From positions 717,001 to 781,000 of the forward strand of contig NZ_CP033433.1 of NCBI RefSeq assembly GCF_003713065.1: a stretch of 64,000 bases of DNA. The letters are read 5' to 3'. This document shows positions 52,261 through 60,778 of this stretch, one piece after another. A program made the position numbers and the translations under genes. Positions within the stretch are counted from its first letter, which is position 1. The number at the start of each line of letters is the position of its first letter. This DNA is from Cohnella candidum (GTDB lineage: Bacteria; Bacillota; Bacilli; Paenibacillales; Paenibacillaceae). The notes under the pieces are model-generated. The model was given only the letters and a program-made list of their open reading frames with translations, was not told the DNA's origin and did no database searches.

Positions 52261-53556
52261 ATGAAACGTACCGTCGTCCGGAACTCCTGGCACCACGTGC
52301 AGCACCGTTTCCGGAAACTCCTTGCCACCGGCCGCGCTTATTTTATCCTCAGCCTGTGCTCCATGGTCGTTTTCATCATGCTCGGGCTGGCCGGGATGCT
52401 TCAGAACACGTTCGCCGTTTCTCCCAGCCAATCGATGAAAGGCTTCGCCGCCTCCGTGCCCGGGCGTTTCTTCGAATCGCTGCTCGGCTTCGAGCTGCCC
52501 CACATGCCGGCCGGCGATGAGCCGTCGCCTTTTCAAGCGGGAAAACTAGCCGCTTTCCTCGTCCGTTTCCTTACCGATTTGAACCCGGACGACCCCAAAA
52601 GCCTGCTGGCGCTCGAAATGCCCGGCATGGTCCCGGACCAGTCGGTGCTGCTCCGGCCCGGTTCGGGCGGAGGCGACGATGCGCCGGAAGACCACGGGCC
52701 GCTGGAGACGGACGCCGGCCAAGAGGCCGCCGATCCGCCTGTCGGCAGTCCAGACGACGCAGCGCCATCCAACACCCCGGATCCGGCGAATCAACCGCCG
52801 GCTTCAACTCCGTCCGATTCCGGTGAGGCATCCGCCCCGTCCGATTCGTCGGACAACCCCCCTCCGCAACGGAGTACCGGAGAGAACAAAGTCGTGTTCA
52901 TCTACCACAGCCACAACCGGGAATCCTGGCTGCCGGAGCTGCAAAACGGCTCCAAAGATCCGACCGACTCCAAAATCAACGTGACTCTCGTCGGCAAAAG
53001 GCTGGCCCAACAGCTCGAAGCCAAGGGAGTCGGAGCGGCCCATTCGTCGAAGGATTACGCGTCTTCCATCAAGTCGTATAACTGGAATTACTCGTATAAG
53101 TACTCTCTTCAGACCGTCAAACAGGCGCTGGCCGGCAACAAAAACCTCAAGTTCTTTTTCGATATCCACCGCGACTCCCAGCCCCGAAGCAAAACGACAA
53201 CGACGATACGGGGAACGGATTACGCCCAGGTCTTCTTCATCATCGGGCACCGGAACCCGAACTGGAAGCAAAACGAGGAATTCGCGAGCCGGATTCAAGA
53301 GAGACTGGAGAAGGACTATCCCGGCTTGTCCCGCGGCATTTGGGGGAAAACCGCCGCGACCGGAAACGGGGAGTATAACCAATCCGTTTCTCCCGACAGC
53401 GTGCTGATCGAGATCGGCGGCAAAGACAATACGCTGAAGGAATGCTACCGGACGGCCGACGCGCTGGCGGAAGTGATCGCGGATCTGTATTGGGAAAACC
53501 AGGACGCCGTGAAAGTGAACGGAAACCCGCCTGCCGAAGGCGTGGGGAACGACTGA
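52261..53556 (+). CDS. spoIIP: Stage II sporulation protein P
   Basis: A 431-residue membrane-anchored cell-wall hydrolase (amidase and endopeptidase) of the SpoIIDMP engulfment machine. One N-terminal helix (LATGRAYFILSLCSMVVFIMLGLAGML) is followed by a Pro/Ser/Asp-rich linker (residues about 130-210) and the SpoIIP domain. Zinc and catalytic residues are in YHSHNRESWLPEL, DIHRDSQPR and LIEIGGKDNTLKECYRTADALAEV. The ATG follows AGGAGG with a long spacing of about 13 bases. gpr-spoIIP-yqxA is the Bacillus order. Mother-cell (SigE) expression is expected from the family. Confidence 0.95.
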   Translation: MKRTVVRNSWHHVQHRFRKLLATGRAYFILSLCSMVVFIMLGLAGMLQNTFAVSPSQSMKGFAASVPGRFFESLLGFELPHMPAGDEPSPFQAGKLAAFLVRFLTDLNPDDPKSLLALEMPGMVPDQSVLLRPGSGGGDDAPEDHGPLETDAGQEAADPPVGSPDDAAPSNTPDPANQPPASTPSDSGEASAPSDSSDNPPPQRSTGENKVVFIYHSHNRESWLPELQNGSKDPTDSKINVTLVGKRLAQQLEAKGVGAAHSSKDYASSIKSYNWNYSYKYSLQTVKQALAGNKNLKFFFDIHRDSQPRSKTTTTIRGTDYAQVFFIIGHRNPNWKQNEEFASRIQERLEKDYPGLSRGIWGKTAATGNGEYNQSVSPDSVLIEIGGKDNTLKECYRTADALAEVIADLYWENQDAVKVNGNPPAEGVGND

Positions 53557-53589
53557 ACGGAATGAGAATGAATGGGGAGGACGTTTAAA

Positions 53590-53955
53590 ATGCGCAGGGA
53601 TTCGCTGAAACTGCTGCTGCTGATCGGAGTCGTCGGGTTTGCCATCTTATACGGCATGGAGCTTTCGTCGAGCGGCATTCACCGCGTCTATGGGCCGATG
53701 GAAGAGCCGCAAGCGACCCGGTCGGTCGGGCAGACGGCGCAGTCTCCCGCCGCGAATGACGAAGATTGGACGCTGCCTCCCCGTAAAACCGACAGGGGCG
53801 CCTCCACATCGCAGCCCCAGCCAACGATTCCGCGGAACGACCACAAACCGTTGATCGACCGCGTGTCGTCGGCCACCGCGGAAACGCTGCATTCGATATC
53901 CAGCGGCGGCATCAAGCTCGTCGTATCGTTATTCGACAAAGTCACGGGTTCGTAA
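53590..53955 (+). CDS. yqxA: YqxA family small membrane protein
   Basis: A 121-residue protein with one N-terminal helix (LKLLLLIGVVGFAILYGMEL), a Pro/Thr/Gln-rich middle and a C-terminal amphipathic segment (ISSGGIKLVVSLFDKVTG). It corresponds to Bacillus YqxA (DUF3679), which follows spoIIP and has no settled function. The ATG at 53590 is chosen because GGGGAGG lies nine bases upstream. The earlier in-frame ATG at 53572 overlaps that site. Confidence 0.8.
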   Translation: MRRDSLKLLLLIGVVGFAILYGMELSSSGIHRVYGPMEEPQATRSVGQTAQSPAANDEDWTLPPRKTDRGASTSQPQPTIPRNDHKPLIDRVSSATAETLHSISSGGIKLVVSLFDKVTGS

Positions 53956-53993
53956 GCGAAGCGGGGCTCATCATTTTCTTTGTCAAATGTTTC

Positions 53994-54023
53994 TTGACTG
54001 CGGCCGTTCTTCTCGCATAAGAT
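53994..54023 (+). promoter_or_regulatory. Promoter of the candidate structured RNA
   Basis: TTGACT at 53994-53999 and TAAGAT at 54018-54023, spacing 18. Confidence 0.45.
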
Positions 54024-54029
54024 AAAAGC

Positions 54030-54256
54030 AACTCCATTCGACAGGGGAAATTTTGATGTTGGTGTCCGTTCTGATCTGATCAACTCCATAGGGCTTCGAA
54101 CGAGGGCAGACAGCACAGCCGCGCGGATTGCGCCGGTCTGATTTGCCGTACTCGGGAGAGGTCTTGGAATGGCCAGAACAGAACAGTAGACCATCCTGCC
54201 GAACGACACGTTCGTCTAAGGAAGATCTGCCGTGCTCATTCGGGCACGGCTTTTTT
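54030..54256 (+). ncRNA. Candidate structured RNA or leader upstream of the MutS2-like gene
   Basis: A stretch of about 227 bases without a gene runs from a promoter to an intrinsic terminator. Complementary segments are collinear, as in one long rod: GTTCTG (54068) with CAGAAC (54174), TCCA (54085) with TGGA (54165), CGAG (54101) with CTCG (54151), CAGAC (54107) with GTCTG (54136), and GCGC (54121) with GCGC (54130). A separate hairpin CGAACG/CGTTCG near 54200-54215 and the terminator follow. I cannot assign a known class. A 6S-like rod, a leader attenuator for the next gene, or chance pairing are all possible. Confidence 0.4.
54229..54256 (+). terminator. Intrinsic terminator before the MutS2-like gene
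   Basis: GCCGTGC, eight-base loop, GCACGGC, then TTTTTT. It ends 36 bases before the TTG start of the next gene. Confidence 0.88.
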
Positions 54257-54292
54257 GCATCCAAATTTCCCTATACAAATGGAGGCTTTCCC

Positions 54293-56239
54293 TTGAGAAA
54301 CCATTCCCTGAATAAACTCGAATACCGCCGCGTCGTGGAAACCGTCGTCGGCTACACCTCAACATATGCTGGACGCCGCTTGGCGGAAGAATTGCAACCC
54401 CTGACGGAGCTTCGTGTCATCGAACGGCGGCTCCGGGAAACCGAAGAAACCCGCGCCTTGCTGAACAAAGGCGGGCACCCGCCGCTGCCTTCCCTGGAAG
54501 GGATGGAAACGGTCATGGCTCTGCTGGGCACCGGGTACGTCCTGACGGAGAGCGATTTCGGCTGCCTCGCCCAATTCGCCCGCAGCTGCGGACAGCTCCG
54601 GCAATACATGGCTTCCAAAGGCGCGGAAGCGCCTGCGGTGGCGAGTTACGCGGCTTCCATGTACGATTTGTCCAAGCTGAAGGAAGAAATCGAACAGTGT
54701 ATCGACCGGGGCCGCATCCTGGACACCGCGAGCGCCGAGCTCCATAAAATCCGCAAAAAAATCCGGGTCGCGGACGAGCGGCTGCAGAAAAAGCTGGAGG
54801 GCCTTCTGTCGCGCCACGCGGACATTTTGCAGGATCGGCTGGTCAGCCAGCGGAACGGTCGCTACGTCCTCCCTGTGAAAAAGGAGCTGCGCAAACGCAT
54901 TTCCGGCGTCGTGCTGGACGAATCGTCCAGCGGACAGACGGTGTTTGTCGAGCCTTCCGAGCTCGCCGGACTCCAGATGGAACTGTCGATGCTGCGCGCC
55001 GAAGAAGTCCGGGAAGAAACGCAGGTGCTGGCGCAGCTCACAGGCTTCGCCGAATCGTACGCGCACGAGCTGGCCGTTAACGTCGAAACGACGGGGCATT
55101 ACGACTTCCTGATCGCGAAGGCGAAGTGGGCATTGGCCATCGGGGCGGCGGAAGTGCCGATGAACGAGGACGGCGTCATCCGCCTCCGGCAAGCCCGCCA
55201 TCCTTTCCTCACCGCGAAACCGGTGCCTCTTAACATCGAGGTGGGCGGCGAATACCGTTCGCTGCTCATCACGGGTCCGAACACCGGCGGAAAAACCGTC
55301 TCGCTGAAGACGGTCGGCCTTCTCACTTTGATGGCCCAATCCGGCTTGCTGGTGCCCGCCTCCGAAGGCAGCACGCTCGCCGTCTTCCGTTCGGTCGAGG
55401 CGGACATCGGCGACGACCAGAGCATGGACGCCTCGCTCAGCACGTTCTCTGCGCACATGCGCAACGTGATCGACATTTTGGGCGTCGCCGGCTCGCGCAC
55501 CCTCGTGCTGATGGACGAATTGGCCACCGGCACCGATCCGGGGGAAGGCGTCGGCCTGTCGATCGCCGTGCTGGAGGAGCTGTACCGCCGCGGTTCGGTC
55601 GTGTTGGCCACGACGCATTTCAACGAAATCAAGGAATACGCGCGGGTAACCCCCGGATTCCGCAATGCCCGCATGGCTTTCGACGAAGAAACGCTGCGTC
55701 CGCTGTACCGGCTCGACATGGGGGAGGCGGGCAACAGCTATGCGTTCGTCATCGCCTCGAAGCTCGGTATCTCGCCCGCCATCGTCGAACGCGCGAAGGT
55801 CATTGCCGGCAGCTTGAAGCAAGGGCGCGGCGACTCGCCTGCAGCCATCCCCGCCGCACTTCAGAGCCGGATGCCTGCAGCGGCGCAACGCGCGGAAACC
55901 CATAAAGAGAAAAACGCCGCAGAACCCGGAGAACTGCCTGCGCTGGAAATCGGCGACGTCGTATTCATCCCGCATCTTCGCAAGACGGGAGTCGTCTACC
56001 GGCTGCATGACGAACGGGGCAACCTGATCGTGCAAGTTCAGAAAGAGAAGATCACGATTAACCATAAGCGCGTCCGCCGCTACATCGAACGGGAGAAGCT
56101 TTATCCGGGTGCGGATTACGACATGGACATCGTATTCGACACGGTCGAAAACCGCAAAAAACGCAAGCTGATGGGCAAACGGCACGTTCCCGGCTTGTCG
56201 ATTGAGCTGCCGCCGGAAGACGGCCAAGTATCCGATTGA
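54293..56239 (+). CDS. MutS2-like ATPase without Smr nuclease domain
   Basis: A 648-residue protein matching the MutS2 core: N-terminal helical clamp (residues 1-290, with coiled coil around ELHKIRKKIRVADERLQKKLEGLLSRH), then the ABC-type ATPase with Walker A ITGPNTGGKTVSLKT, signature-like segment DDQSMDASLSTFSAHM, Walker B TLVLMDELATGTDPGEG and the His-containing VVLATTHFNEIKEYA. The C-terminus ends after a KOW-like segment (IGDVVFIPHLRKTGVVYRL), with no Smr domain, whereas full MutS2 is near 780 residues. The start is TTG at 54293 behind GGAGG. It is probably a paralogue of the regular MutS2 involved in recombination control or collided-ribosome rescue, but its own role is unknown. Confidence 0.85.
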   Translation: MRNHSLNKLEYRRVVETVVGYTSTYAGRRLAEELQPLTELRVIERRLRETEETRALLNKGGHPPLPSLEGMETVMALLGTGYVLTESDFGCLAQFARSCGQLRQYMASKGAEAPAVASYAASMYDLSKLKEEIEQCIDRGRILDTASAELHKIRKKIRVADERLQKKLEGLLSRHADILQDRLVSQRNGRYVLPVKKELRKRISGVVLDESSSGQTVFVEPSELAGLQMELSMLRAEEVREETQVLAQLTGFAESYAHELAVNVETTGHYDFLIAKAKWALAIGAAEVPMNEDGVIRLRQARHPFLTAKPVPLNIEVGGEYRSLLITGPNTGGKTVSLKTVGLLTLMAQSGLLVPASEGSTLAVFRSVEADIGDDQSMDASLSTFSAHMRNVIDILGVAGSRTLVLMDELATGTDPGEGVGLSIAVLEELYRRGSVVLATTHFNEIKEYARVTPGFRNARMAFDEETLRPLYRLDMGEAGNSYAFVIASKLGISPAIVERAKVIAGSLKQGRGDSPAAIPAALQSRMPAAAQRAETHKEKNAAEPGELPALEIGDVVFIPHLRKTGVVYRLHDERGNLIVQVQKEKITINHKRVRRYIEREKLYPGADYDMDIVFDTVENRKKRKLMGKRHVPGLSIELPPEDGQVSD

Positions 56240-56265
56240 TGCTTCGAGGGTCTCTTTGTTATAAT
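56236..56265 (+). promoter_or_regulatory. Probable promoter of lepA
   Basis: TTGATG at 56236-56241 and consensus TATAAT at 56260-56265, spacing 18. The -35 overlaps the stop codon of the MutS2-like gene. Confidence 0.55.
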
Positions 56266-56314
56266 GAAGTGATGCACCTATGCCGCAAGTGACCGCTTGG
56301 AGGTACTCGAAACG

Positions 56315-58132
56315 ATGGCAGATCTGCCTGTAAAACAAAGCCATATCCGCAATTTTTGCATTATCGCGCACATCGACCACGGCAAATCGACGCTGGCCGA
56401 CCGCATTTTGGAATATACCGGAGCCCTGACGTCCCGCGAAATGCAGGACCAGGTTCTCGACTCCATGGACTTGGAGCGGGAGCGGGGGATCACGATCAAG
56501 CTGCAGGCCGTCCGGCTGCAATATAAAGCCGATGACGGCGAGACGTATACGCTGCATCTGATCGATACCCCGGGACACGTCGACTTCACGTACGAAGTAT
56601 CGCGCAGCCTCGCCGCGTGCGAAGGCGCGCTTCTCATCGTGGACGCCGCCCAAGGGATCGAGGCGCAGACGCTGGCGAACGTCTATCTCGCGCTGGACAA
56701 CAACCTGGAAATTTTGCCGGTCATCAACAAGATCGACTTGCCGAGCGCCGAGCCGGAGCGCGTGAAACAAGAGGTGGAGGACGTCATCGGCCTCGACGCC
56801 AGCGACGCCGTGCTCGCTTCCGCGAAGAACGGGATCGGGATCAAGGAAATCCTCGAGCAGGTCGTCCAGAAAATCCCGGCGCCGCAGGGTGATCCGAATA
56901 AGCCGCTCAAAGCGCTCATTTTCGATTCCTATTACGATGCTTATAAAGGCGTCATCTGCTTCATCCGCGTCATCGACGGCACGATCGAGCCGGGCACCAA
57001 AATGAAATTCATGAGCACGGGTTCGTCTTTCGAAGTGGTGGAAGTAGGGACGTTCCGTCCGCGCGCGACGGCGATCGACCGGTTGGGTCCGGGCGACGTC
57101 GGCTACGTTACCGCCTCGATCAAGAACGTGAAGGAAACGCGGGTCGGCGACACGATCACCGATGCGCGGAATCCGGCGGCCGAAGCGCTTCCGGGTTACC
57201 GGCGGAGCAATCCGATGGTGTTCTGCGGCCTGTACCCGATCGATTCCACCGATTATAACGACCTTCGCGACGCGCTGGAGAAGCTGGAATTGAACGATGC
57301 CTCGCTGCGGTTCGAGCCGGAGACGTCGCAGGCGCTCGGCTTCGGTTTCCGCTGCGGCTTCCTCGGCATGCTGCACATGGAAATCATCCAGGAGCGCATC
57401 GAGCGGGAATTCAACATTCCGCTGATCACGACGGCGCCTAGCGTTATTTACAAGGTCACGCTGACCAACGGGGAGACGCTGGACATCTCTAACCCGTCCG
57501 AATATCCGGAGCAGGGCAAGATCGACCAGGTCGAGGAGCCGTACGTCAAGGCGTCGATCATCGTGCCGAACGACTACGTCGGCGCGATCATGGAGCTGTG
57601 CCAAGGCAAGCGCGGCGAGTTTATCGACATGCAGTACCTTGATGCCAACCGCGTGACGCTGAAATACGACATTCCGCTGGCCGAGATCGTGTACGACTTT
57701 TTCGACCAGCTCAAATCCAGCACCAAAGGCTATGCGTCCTTCGATTACGAGCTGTCCGGTTACCGGGCTTCGAATCTCGTCAAAATGGACATTCTGCTCA
57801 ACGCCGAGAAGGTGGACGCCTTGTCGTTCATCGTGCACCGCGACCGGGCGTACCAGCGCGGACGGATCATTTGCGAGAAACTGAAGGATCTTATCCCGCG
57901 CCAAATGTTCGAGGTGCCGATCCAGGCCGCCGTCGGGCAGAAAATCATCAGCCGCGAAACGATCAAAGCGATGCGCAAAAACGTGCTCGCCAAATGTTAC
58001 GGCGGCGATATTACGCGGAAACGGAAGCTGCTGGAGAAGCAGAAGGAAGGCAAGAAACGCATGAAGCAGGTCGGCAGCGTCGAGGTACCGCAGGAAGCGT
58101 TCATGGCGGTACTGAAGCTGGACGACGATTAA
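56315..58132 (+). CDS. lepA: Elongation factor 4 (LepA)
   Basis: A 605-residue translational GTPase. G1 is [11 protein letters not shown]2 region GITIK, G3 DTPGHVDF and G4 NKIDLP. Domains II, III, the LepA-specific IV-like region and a C-terminal domain ([57 protein letters not shown]) are all present. It acts on stalled or assembling ribosomes. The ATG at 56315 is preferred because TTGGAGG at 56297 is its ribosome site. lepA-hemW-hrcA-grpE-dnaK is the conserved Bacillus order. Confidence 0.96.
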   Translation: MADLPVKQSHIRNFCIIAHIDHGKSTLADRILEYTGALTSREMQDQVLDSMDLERERGITIKLQAVRLQYKADDGETYTLHLIDTPGHVDFTYEVSRSLAACEGALLIVDAAQGIEAQTLANVYLALDNNLEILPVINKIDLPSAEPERVKQEVEDVIGLDASDAVLASAKNGIGIKEILEQVVQKIPAPQGDPNKPLKALIFDSYYDAYKGVICFIRVIDGTIEPGTKMKFMSTGSSFEVVEVGTFRPRATAIDRLGPGDVGYVTASIKNVKETRVGDTITDARNPAAEALPGYRRSNPMVFCGLYPIDSTDYNDLRDALEKLELNDASLRFEPETSQALGFGFRCGFLGMLHMEIIQERIEREFNIPLITTAPSVIYKVTLTNGETLDISNPSEYPEQGKIDQVEEPYVKASIIVPNDYVGAIMELCQGKRGEFIDMQYLDANRVTLKYDIPLAEIVYDFFDQLKSSTKGYASFDYELSGYRASNLVKMDILLNAEKVDALSFIVHRDRAYQRGRIICEKLKDLIPRQMFEVPIQAAVGQKIISRETIKAMRKNVLAKCYGGDITRKRKLLEKQKEGKKRMKQVGSVEVPQEAFMAVLKLDDD

Positions 58133-58210
58133 GGAAGTTGAAAGCAGGACGCGCGGAACGGGCCCCGGCCCGTTCTTCTCGCGTTTTCGGAAGGAAAAGA
58201 GGTGAAGCCC

Positions 58211-59395
58211 ATGAATGAAACGACGACGGTTCCTCCCATGCATACATGGACGCCGCGCGCGCTGTATATTCATATCCCGTTTTGCACGAACAAGTGCTAT
58301 TACTGCGATTTCAACTCCTACGTGGCGGAAGGACAGCCGATCGATGCCTATCTGGACGCCTTGGAGCTCGAGATGGAACGTACGGCAGCCGCGCTGCCGC
58401 CGGAGCGCATCGAGACGGTATTCGTCGGCGGCGGGACGCCGACCGTACTGAATCCCGTCCAGATGGCGCGCTTCCTCGCTTCGGTACGGCGGCATTTTCC
58501 GCTGGCGCCCGGAGCCGAGTATACGATGGAAGCGAATCCCGGCACGACGGATCCGGCCAAGCTGGAGGCCATGCGCGAAGGCGGCGTCAACCGGATCAGC
58601 TTCGGCGCGCAGACGTTCGATAACGAGCTGCTGAAGCGGATCGGCCGCATTCACGAAGCGGACGACGTCGTTCGCAGCATTGCGAACGCGAAAGCGGCGG
58701 GGTTCTCCAACCTGTCCATCGACCTGATGTTCGGCTTGCCGAACCAAAAGCTCCACCATCTGCAAGACAGCGTAAGCCGCGCGCTTGAGCTCGATTTGCC
58801 TCACTACTCGCTCTACAGCCTGAAGGTGGAGGAAAATACGCTGTTCCACCGGCTGTATGAGAGGGGCGAACTGCCGCTGCCCGAAGAGGATGAGGAAGTG
58901 GAGATGTATCGCCACTTAATGGAGAGACTGGGCGGGGCGGGTTACCGGCATTACGAAATCAGCAATTTCGCCCGTCCGGGCTTCGAAAGCCGGCACAACA
59001 CCGTCTATTGGCGGAACGAGCCTTATTACGGGCTCGGAGCCGGCGCACACGGATACGCGCGGGGGATTCGCCACGTCAATATCAAGGGCGTTCAGCCCTA
59101 CATCGACGCGGCGCAAGTTAAGCTGCCTCGGTTGGAAAGCCACGAGGTGCTGCCCGAGGAAGCGATGGAGGACTTCATGATGGTCGGCCTGCGGCTGCTG
59201 GAAGGCGTTCGTTCCGCCGATTTCGAGGTTCAGTTCGGACCCGGAGAGCGGCTCGAAGTTCGCTTCGATGACGCGCTCCGCCGTTTGGTCGGCCAAGGCT
59301 TGCTGGAAAAGACCGAGGCGCCTGAAGGGTTTCGCTTGACCGCGCAAGGGGTTATGTTGGGCAATGAGGTGTTCGGGGCGTTTTTGTCCGAGTGA
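58211..59395 (+). CDS. hemW: Radical SAM heme chaperone HemW
   Basis: A 394-residue radical-SAM-type protein. The cluster motif CxxxCxxC is CTNKCYYCDF, preceded by YIHIPF, and is followed by VFVGGGTPTVL, EANPGT and SFGAQTFDNELLKRIGR, all typical of HemN/HemW. The protein is of HemW length and lies next to lepA and hrcA, which favours the heme chaperone over coproporphyrinogen dehydrogenase. The ATG at 58211 follows AGAGGTG. GTG at 58202 falls inside that site. Confidence 0.93.
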   Translation: MNETTTVPPMHTWTPRALYIHIPFCTNKCYYCDFNSYVAEGQPIDAYLDALELEMERTAAALPPERIETVFVGGGTPTVLNPVQMARFLASVRRHFPLAPGAEYTMEANPGTTDPAKLEAMREGGVNRISFGAQTFDNELLKRIGRIHEADDVVRSIANAKAAGFSNLSIDLMFGLPNQKLHHLQDSVSRALELDLPHYSLYSLKVEENTLFHRLYERGELPLPEEDEEVEMYRHLMERLGGAGYRHYEISNFARPGFESRHNTVYWRNEPYYGLGAGAHGYARGIRHVNIKGVQPYIDAAQVKLPRLESHEVLPEEAMEDFMMVGLRLLEGVRSADFEVQFGPGERLEVRFDDALRRLVGQGLLEKTEAPEGFRLTAQGVMLGNEVFGAFLSE

Positions 59396-59414
59396 ACCGC
59401 CGGCGGGTAAGCCG

Positions 59415-59972
59415 TTAACGGCTGCCGAATTTGCGGGCCATCGCGTCGTTGAACCCGGCCGATTGCCCGCGGGGGATGCTGAGCGACTTCCATTCCCCCG
59501 ACTTGCGGGCTTTCGCCGCGTAGACAAGCTGTCCGACATGGTAAGCGTAGTGGGAGATTTGACGGTGGATGGCTTGCAGAACGGTGTGCGGCTGGCCGCG
59601 GATCGTGACTTCACGCAGCAGGTCTTCCGGCCGCAGCGGTTCGAGCGCTTCGAAGAGAACGCCCCATCCGCTTTCCCATAGAGCCATGACTTCCTGCAGC
59701 CCCGAGACGTCGTCGATGAACTCGTCGTCCCTCTTACGGCTTGGCTTTTCGCCGTCCGACGTCAGGAAGTCGGTCCAACGCGAGATCATGTTGCCGGCCA
59801 TGTGTTTGACGATGACGGCCGCGCTGTTGCTTTCGCCGTCCGGCGCCCATCCGACGCTTTCGTCGTCCAATTGGGCCAGCGCGCCCTCGCCGAGTTTCTT
59901 CATAGCCCGAAAATCATACAGGACCGTTTCGAGTACCACCGAAGCCAAGTCTCGATCGCTTTGCTTTTCCAT
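59415..59972 (-). CDS. DinB superfamily protein (DUF1572-type)
   Basis: A 185-residue four-helix-bundle protein. The segment VIVKHMAGNMISRWTDFLTSDGEKPSRKRDDEF and the C-terminal QAIHRQISHYAYHVGQLVYAAK provide the metal-binding His residues typical of DinB/YfiT-fold proteins, often thiol-dependent transferases. Substrate unknown. The ATG at 59972 follows AAAGGAGG. The longer reading from 60014 is not used. It is convergent to hemW with a 19-base gap and is an insertion relative to the Bacillus hemW-hrcA order. Confidence 0.82.
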   Translation of the reverse strand: MEKQSDRDLASVVLETVLYDFRAMKKLGEGALAQLDDESVGWAPDGESNSAAVIVKHMAGNMISRWTDFLTSDGEKPSRKRDDEFIDDVSGLQEVMALWESGWGVLFEALEPLRPEDLLREVTIRGQPHTVLQAIHRQISHYAYHVGQLVYAAKARKSGEWKSLSIPRGQSAGFNDAMARKFGSR

Positions 59973-60078
59973 ACATTCAGCCTCCTTTGGCATCATCATA
60001 CCGCAACGGCGCACCGCAGTCCGATCGGCTTTTTTATCGGTCCGATGAAAGATTTGTTTCGCGATCCATCAAACCCTA

Positions 60079-60113
60079 TTGAGGATGCATTCGTTTTGAT
60101 GTATATTTATACA
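60079..60113 (+). promoter_or_regulatory. Promoter with ARG-box-like operator before the GNAT gene
   Basis: TTGAGG at 60079-60084 and TATATT at 60102-60107, spacing 17. The palindrome TGTATATTTATACA at 60100-60113 covers the -10. It fits the ArgR/AhrC operator pattern (TGAAT, four A/T, ATTCA) with one change in each half, so repression by arginine is likely. Confidence 0.6.
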
Positions 60114-60150
60114 CATCCACTTGAGGGGAAGCCGGAAAGAAGGGAATCCC

Positions 60151-60618
60151 ATGAACACGACGATCACTTGCCGCAATGCCCGGCCCGAAGACGTCGAAGC
60201 GCTATATGAATTGATCCAGGGTTACGCCGAGAAGGGAATCATGCTGCCCCGTTCCCGCGAAGCGCTGCTTCGCCATATCGATTCGTTTATCGTGGCGGAG
60301 GAGAGCGGAAGGCTGATCGGCTGCGGCTCTTTGTTCCGTCTGGGGACCGACCTGGTCGAAATCCGTTCCTTGGGTATGGCGGATGGGTATAAAGGAATGG
60401 GCTTGGGAAGCCGCTTGGTCGACGCTTTGATCGAGGAAGCGCGGCGGATGGGCGTGCCCAAAGTGATGGCCTTGACCTACGCCGTTGACTTTTTCCGCAA
60501 AAACGGCTTCGAGATCGTGGACAAGGAAATATTCCCGGAAAAAGTGTGGACCGACTGCGTCCATTGCGCCAAACAGCACTGCTGCGACGAAATCGCCATG
60601 CTCAAGCTGTTGGCCTGA
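60151..60618 (+). CDS. GNAT N-acetyltransferase, probable N-acetylglutamate synthase (ArgA type)
   Basis: A 155-residue acetyl-CoA-dependent transferase. The CoA-binding motif A is LGMADGYKGMGLGSRLVDALI and motif B lies in ALTYAVDFFRKNGFEIVDKEIFP. The C-terminus (VWTDCVHCAKQHCCDEIAM) has the Cys-rich tail found in short, stand-alone N-acetylglutamate synthase-like proteins of Firmicutes. The arginine-operator-like palindrome over its promoter supports a first step in arginine synthesis. The ATG at 60151 follows GAAGGGAA. Monocistronic. A general acetyltransferase is the alternative. Confidence 0.78.
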   Translation: MNTTITCRNARPEDVEALYELIQGYAEKGIMLPRSREALLRHIDSFIVAEESGRLIGCGSLFRLGTDLVEIRSLGMADGYKGMGLGSRLVDALIEEARRMGVPKVMALTYAVDFFRKNGFEIVDKEIFPEKVWTDCVHCAKQHCCDEIAMLKLLA

Positions 60619-60671
60619 TCTTGCATGACCGAATGATGCCCGAAACGATGCCGAACCGAACCGGAACGTCC

Positions 60672-60700
60672 TTGACACGACCGGAACGGTTTGGTATTTT
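60672..60700 (+). promoter_or_regulatory. Promoter of the hrcA-grpE-dnaK operon
   Basis: TTGACA at 60672-60677, 17-base spacer, TATTTT at 60695-60700. It lies just before the CIRCE element. Confidence 0.65.
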
Positions 60701-60711
60701 TGTAATAGCCG

Positions 60712-60738
60712 TTAGCACTCTGTCTTGTCGAGTGCTAA
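60712..60738 (+). promoter_or_regulatory. CIRCE operator (HrcA binding site)
   Basis: Perfect TTAGCACTC, nine-base spacer, GAGTGCTAA. This is the heat-shock operator bound by HrcA, so the operon is autoregulated and induced when HrcA is not kept folded by GroEL. Confidence 0.98.
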
Positions 60739-60778
60739 CATCGGCGAAACGGAAGGAAACGCAGGGAGGGACAACCGC

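Noticed and set aside
53688-54209. A 173-codon minus-strand frame across yqxA and the following gap
   Set aside because: It overlaps yqxA and the candidate RNA, has no ribosome site, and resembles no protein.
54359-58915. A 1518-codon open reading frame on the minus strand
   Set aside because: It lies opposite the MutS2-like gene, lepA and hemW, which carry all their family motifs. The translation is Arg/His/Asp-rich low-quality sequence, the usual antisense shadow in GC-rich DNA.
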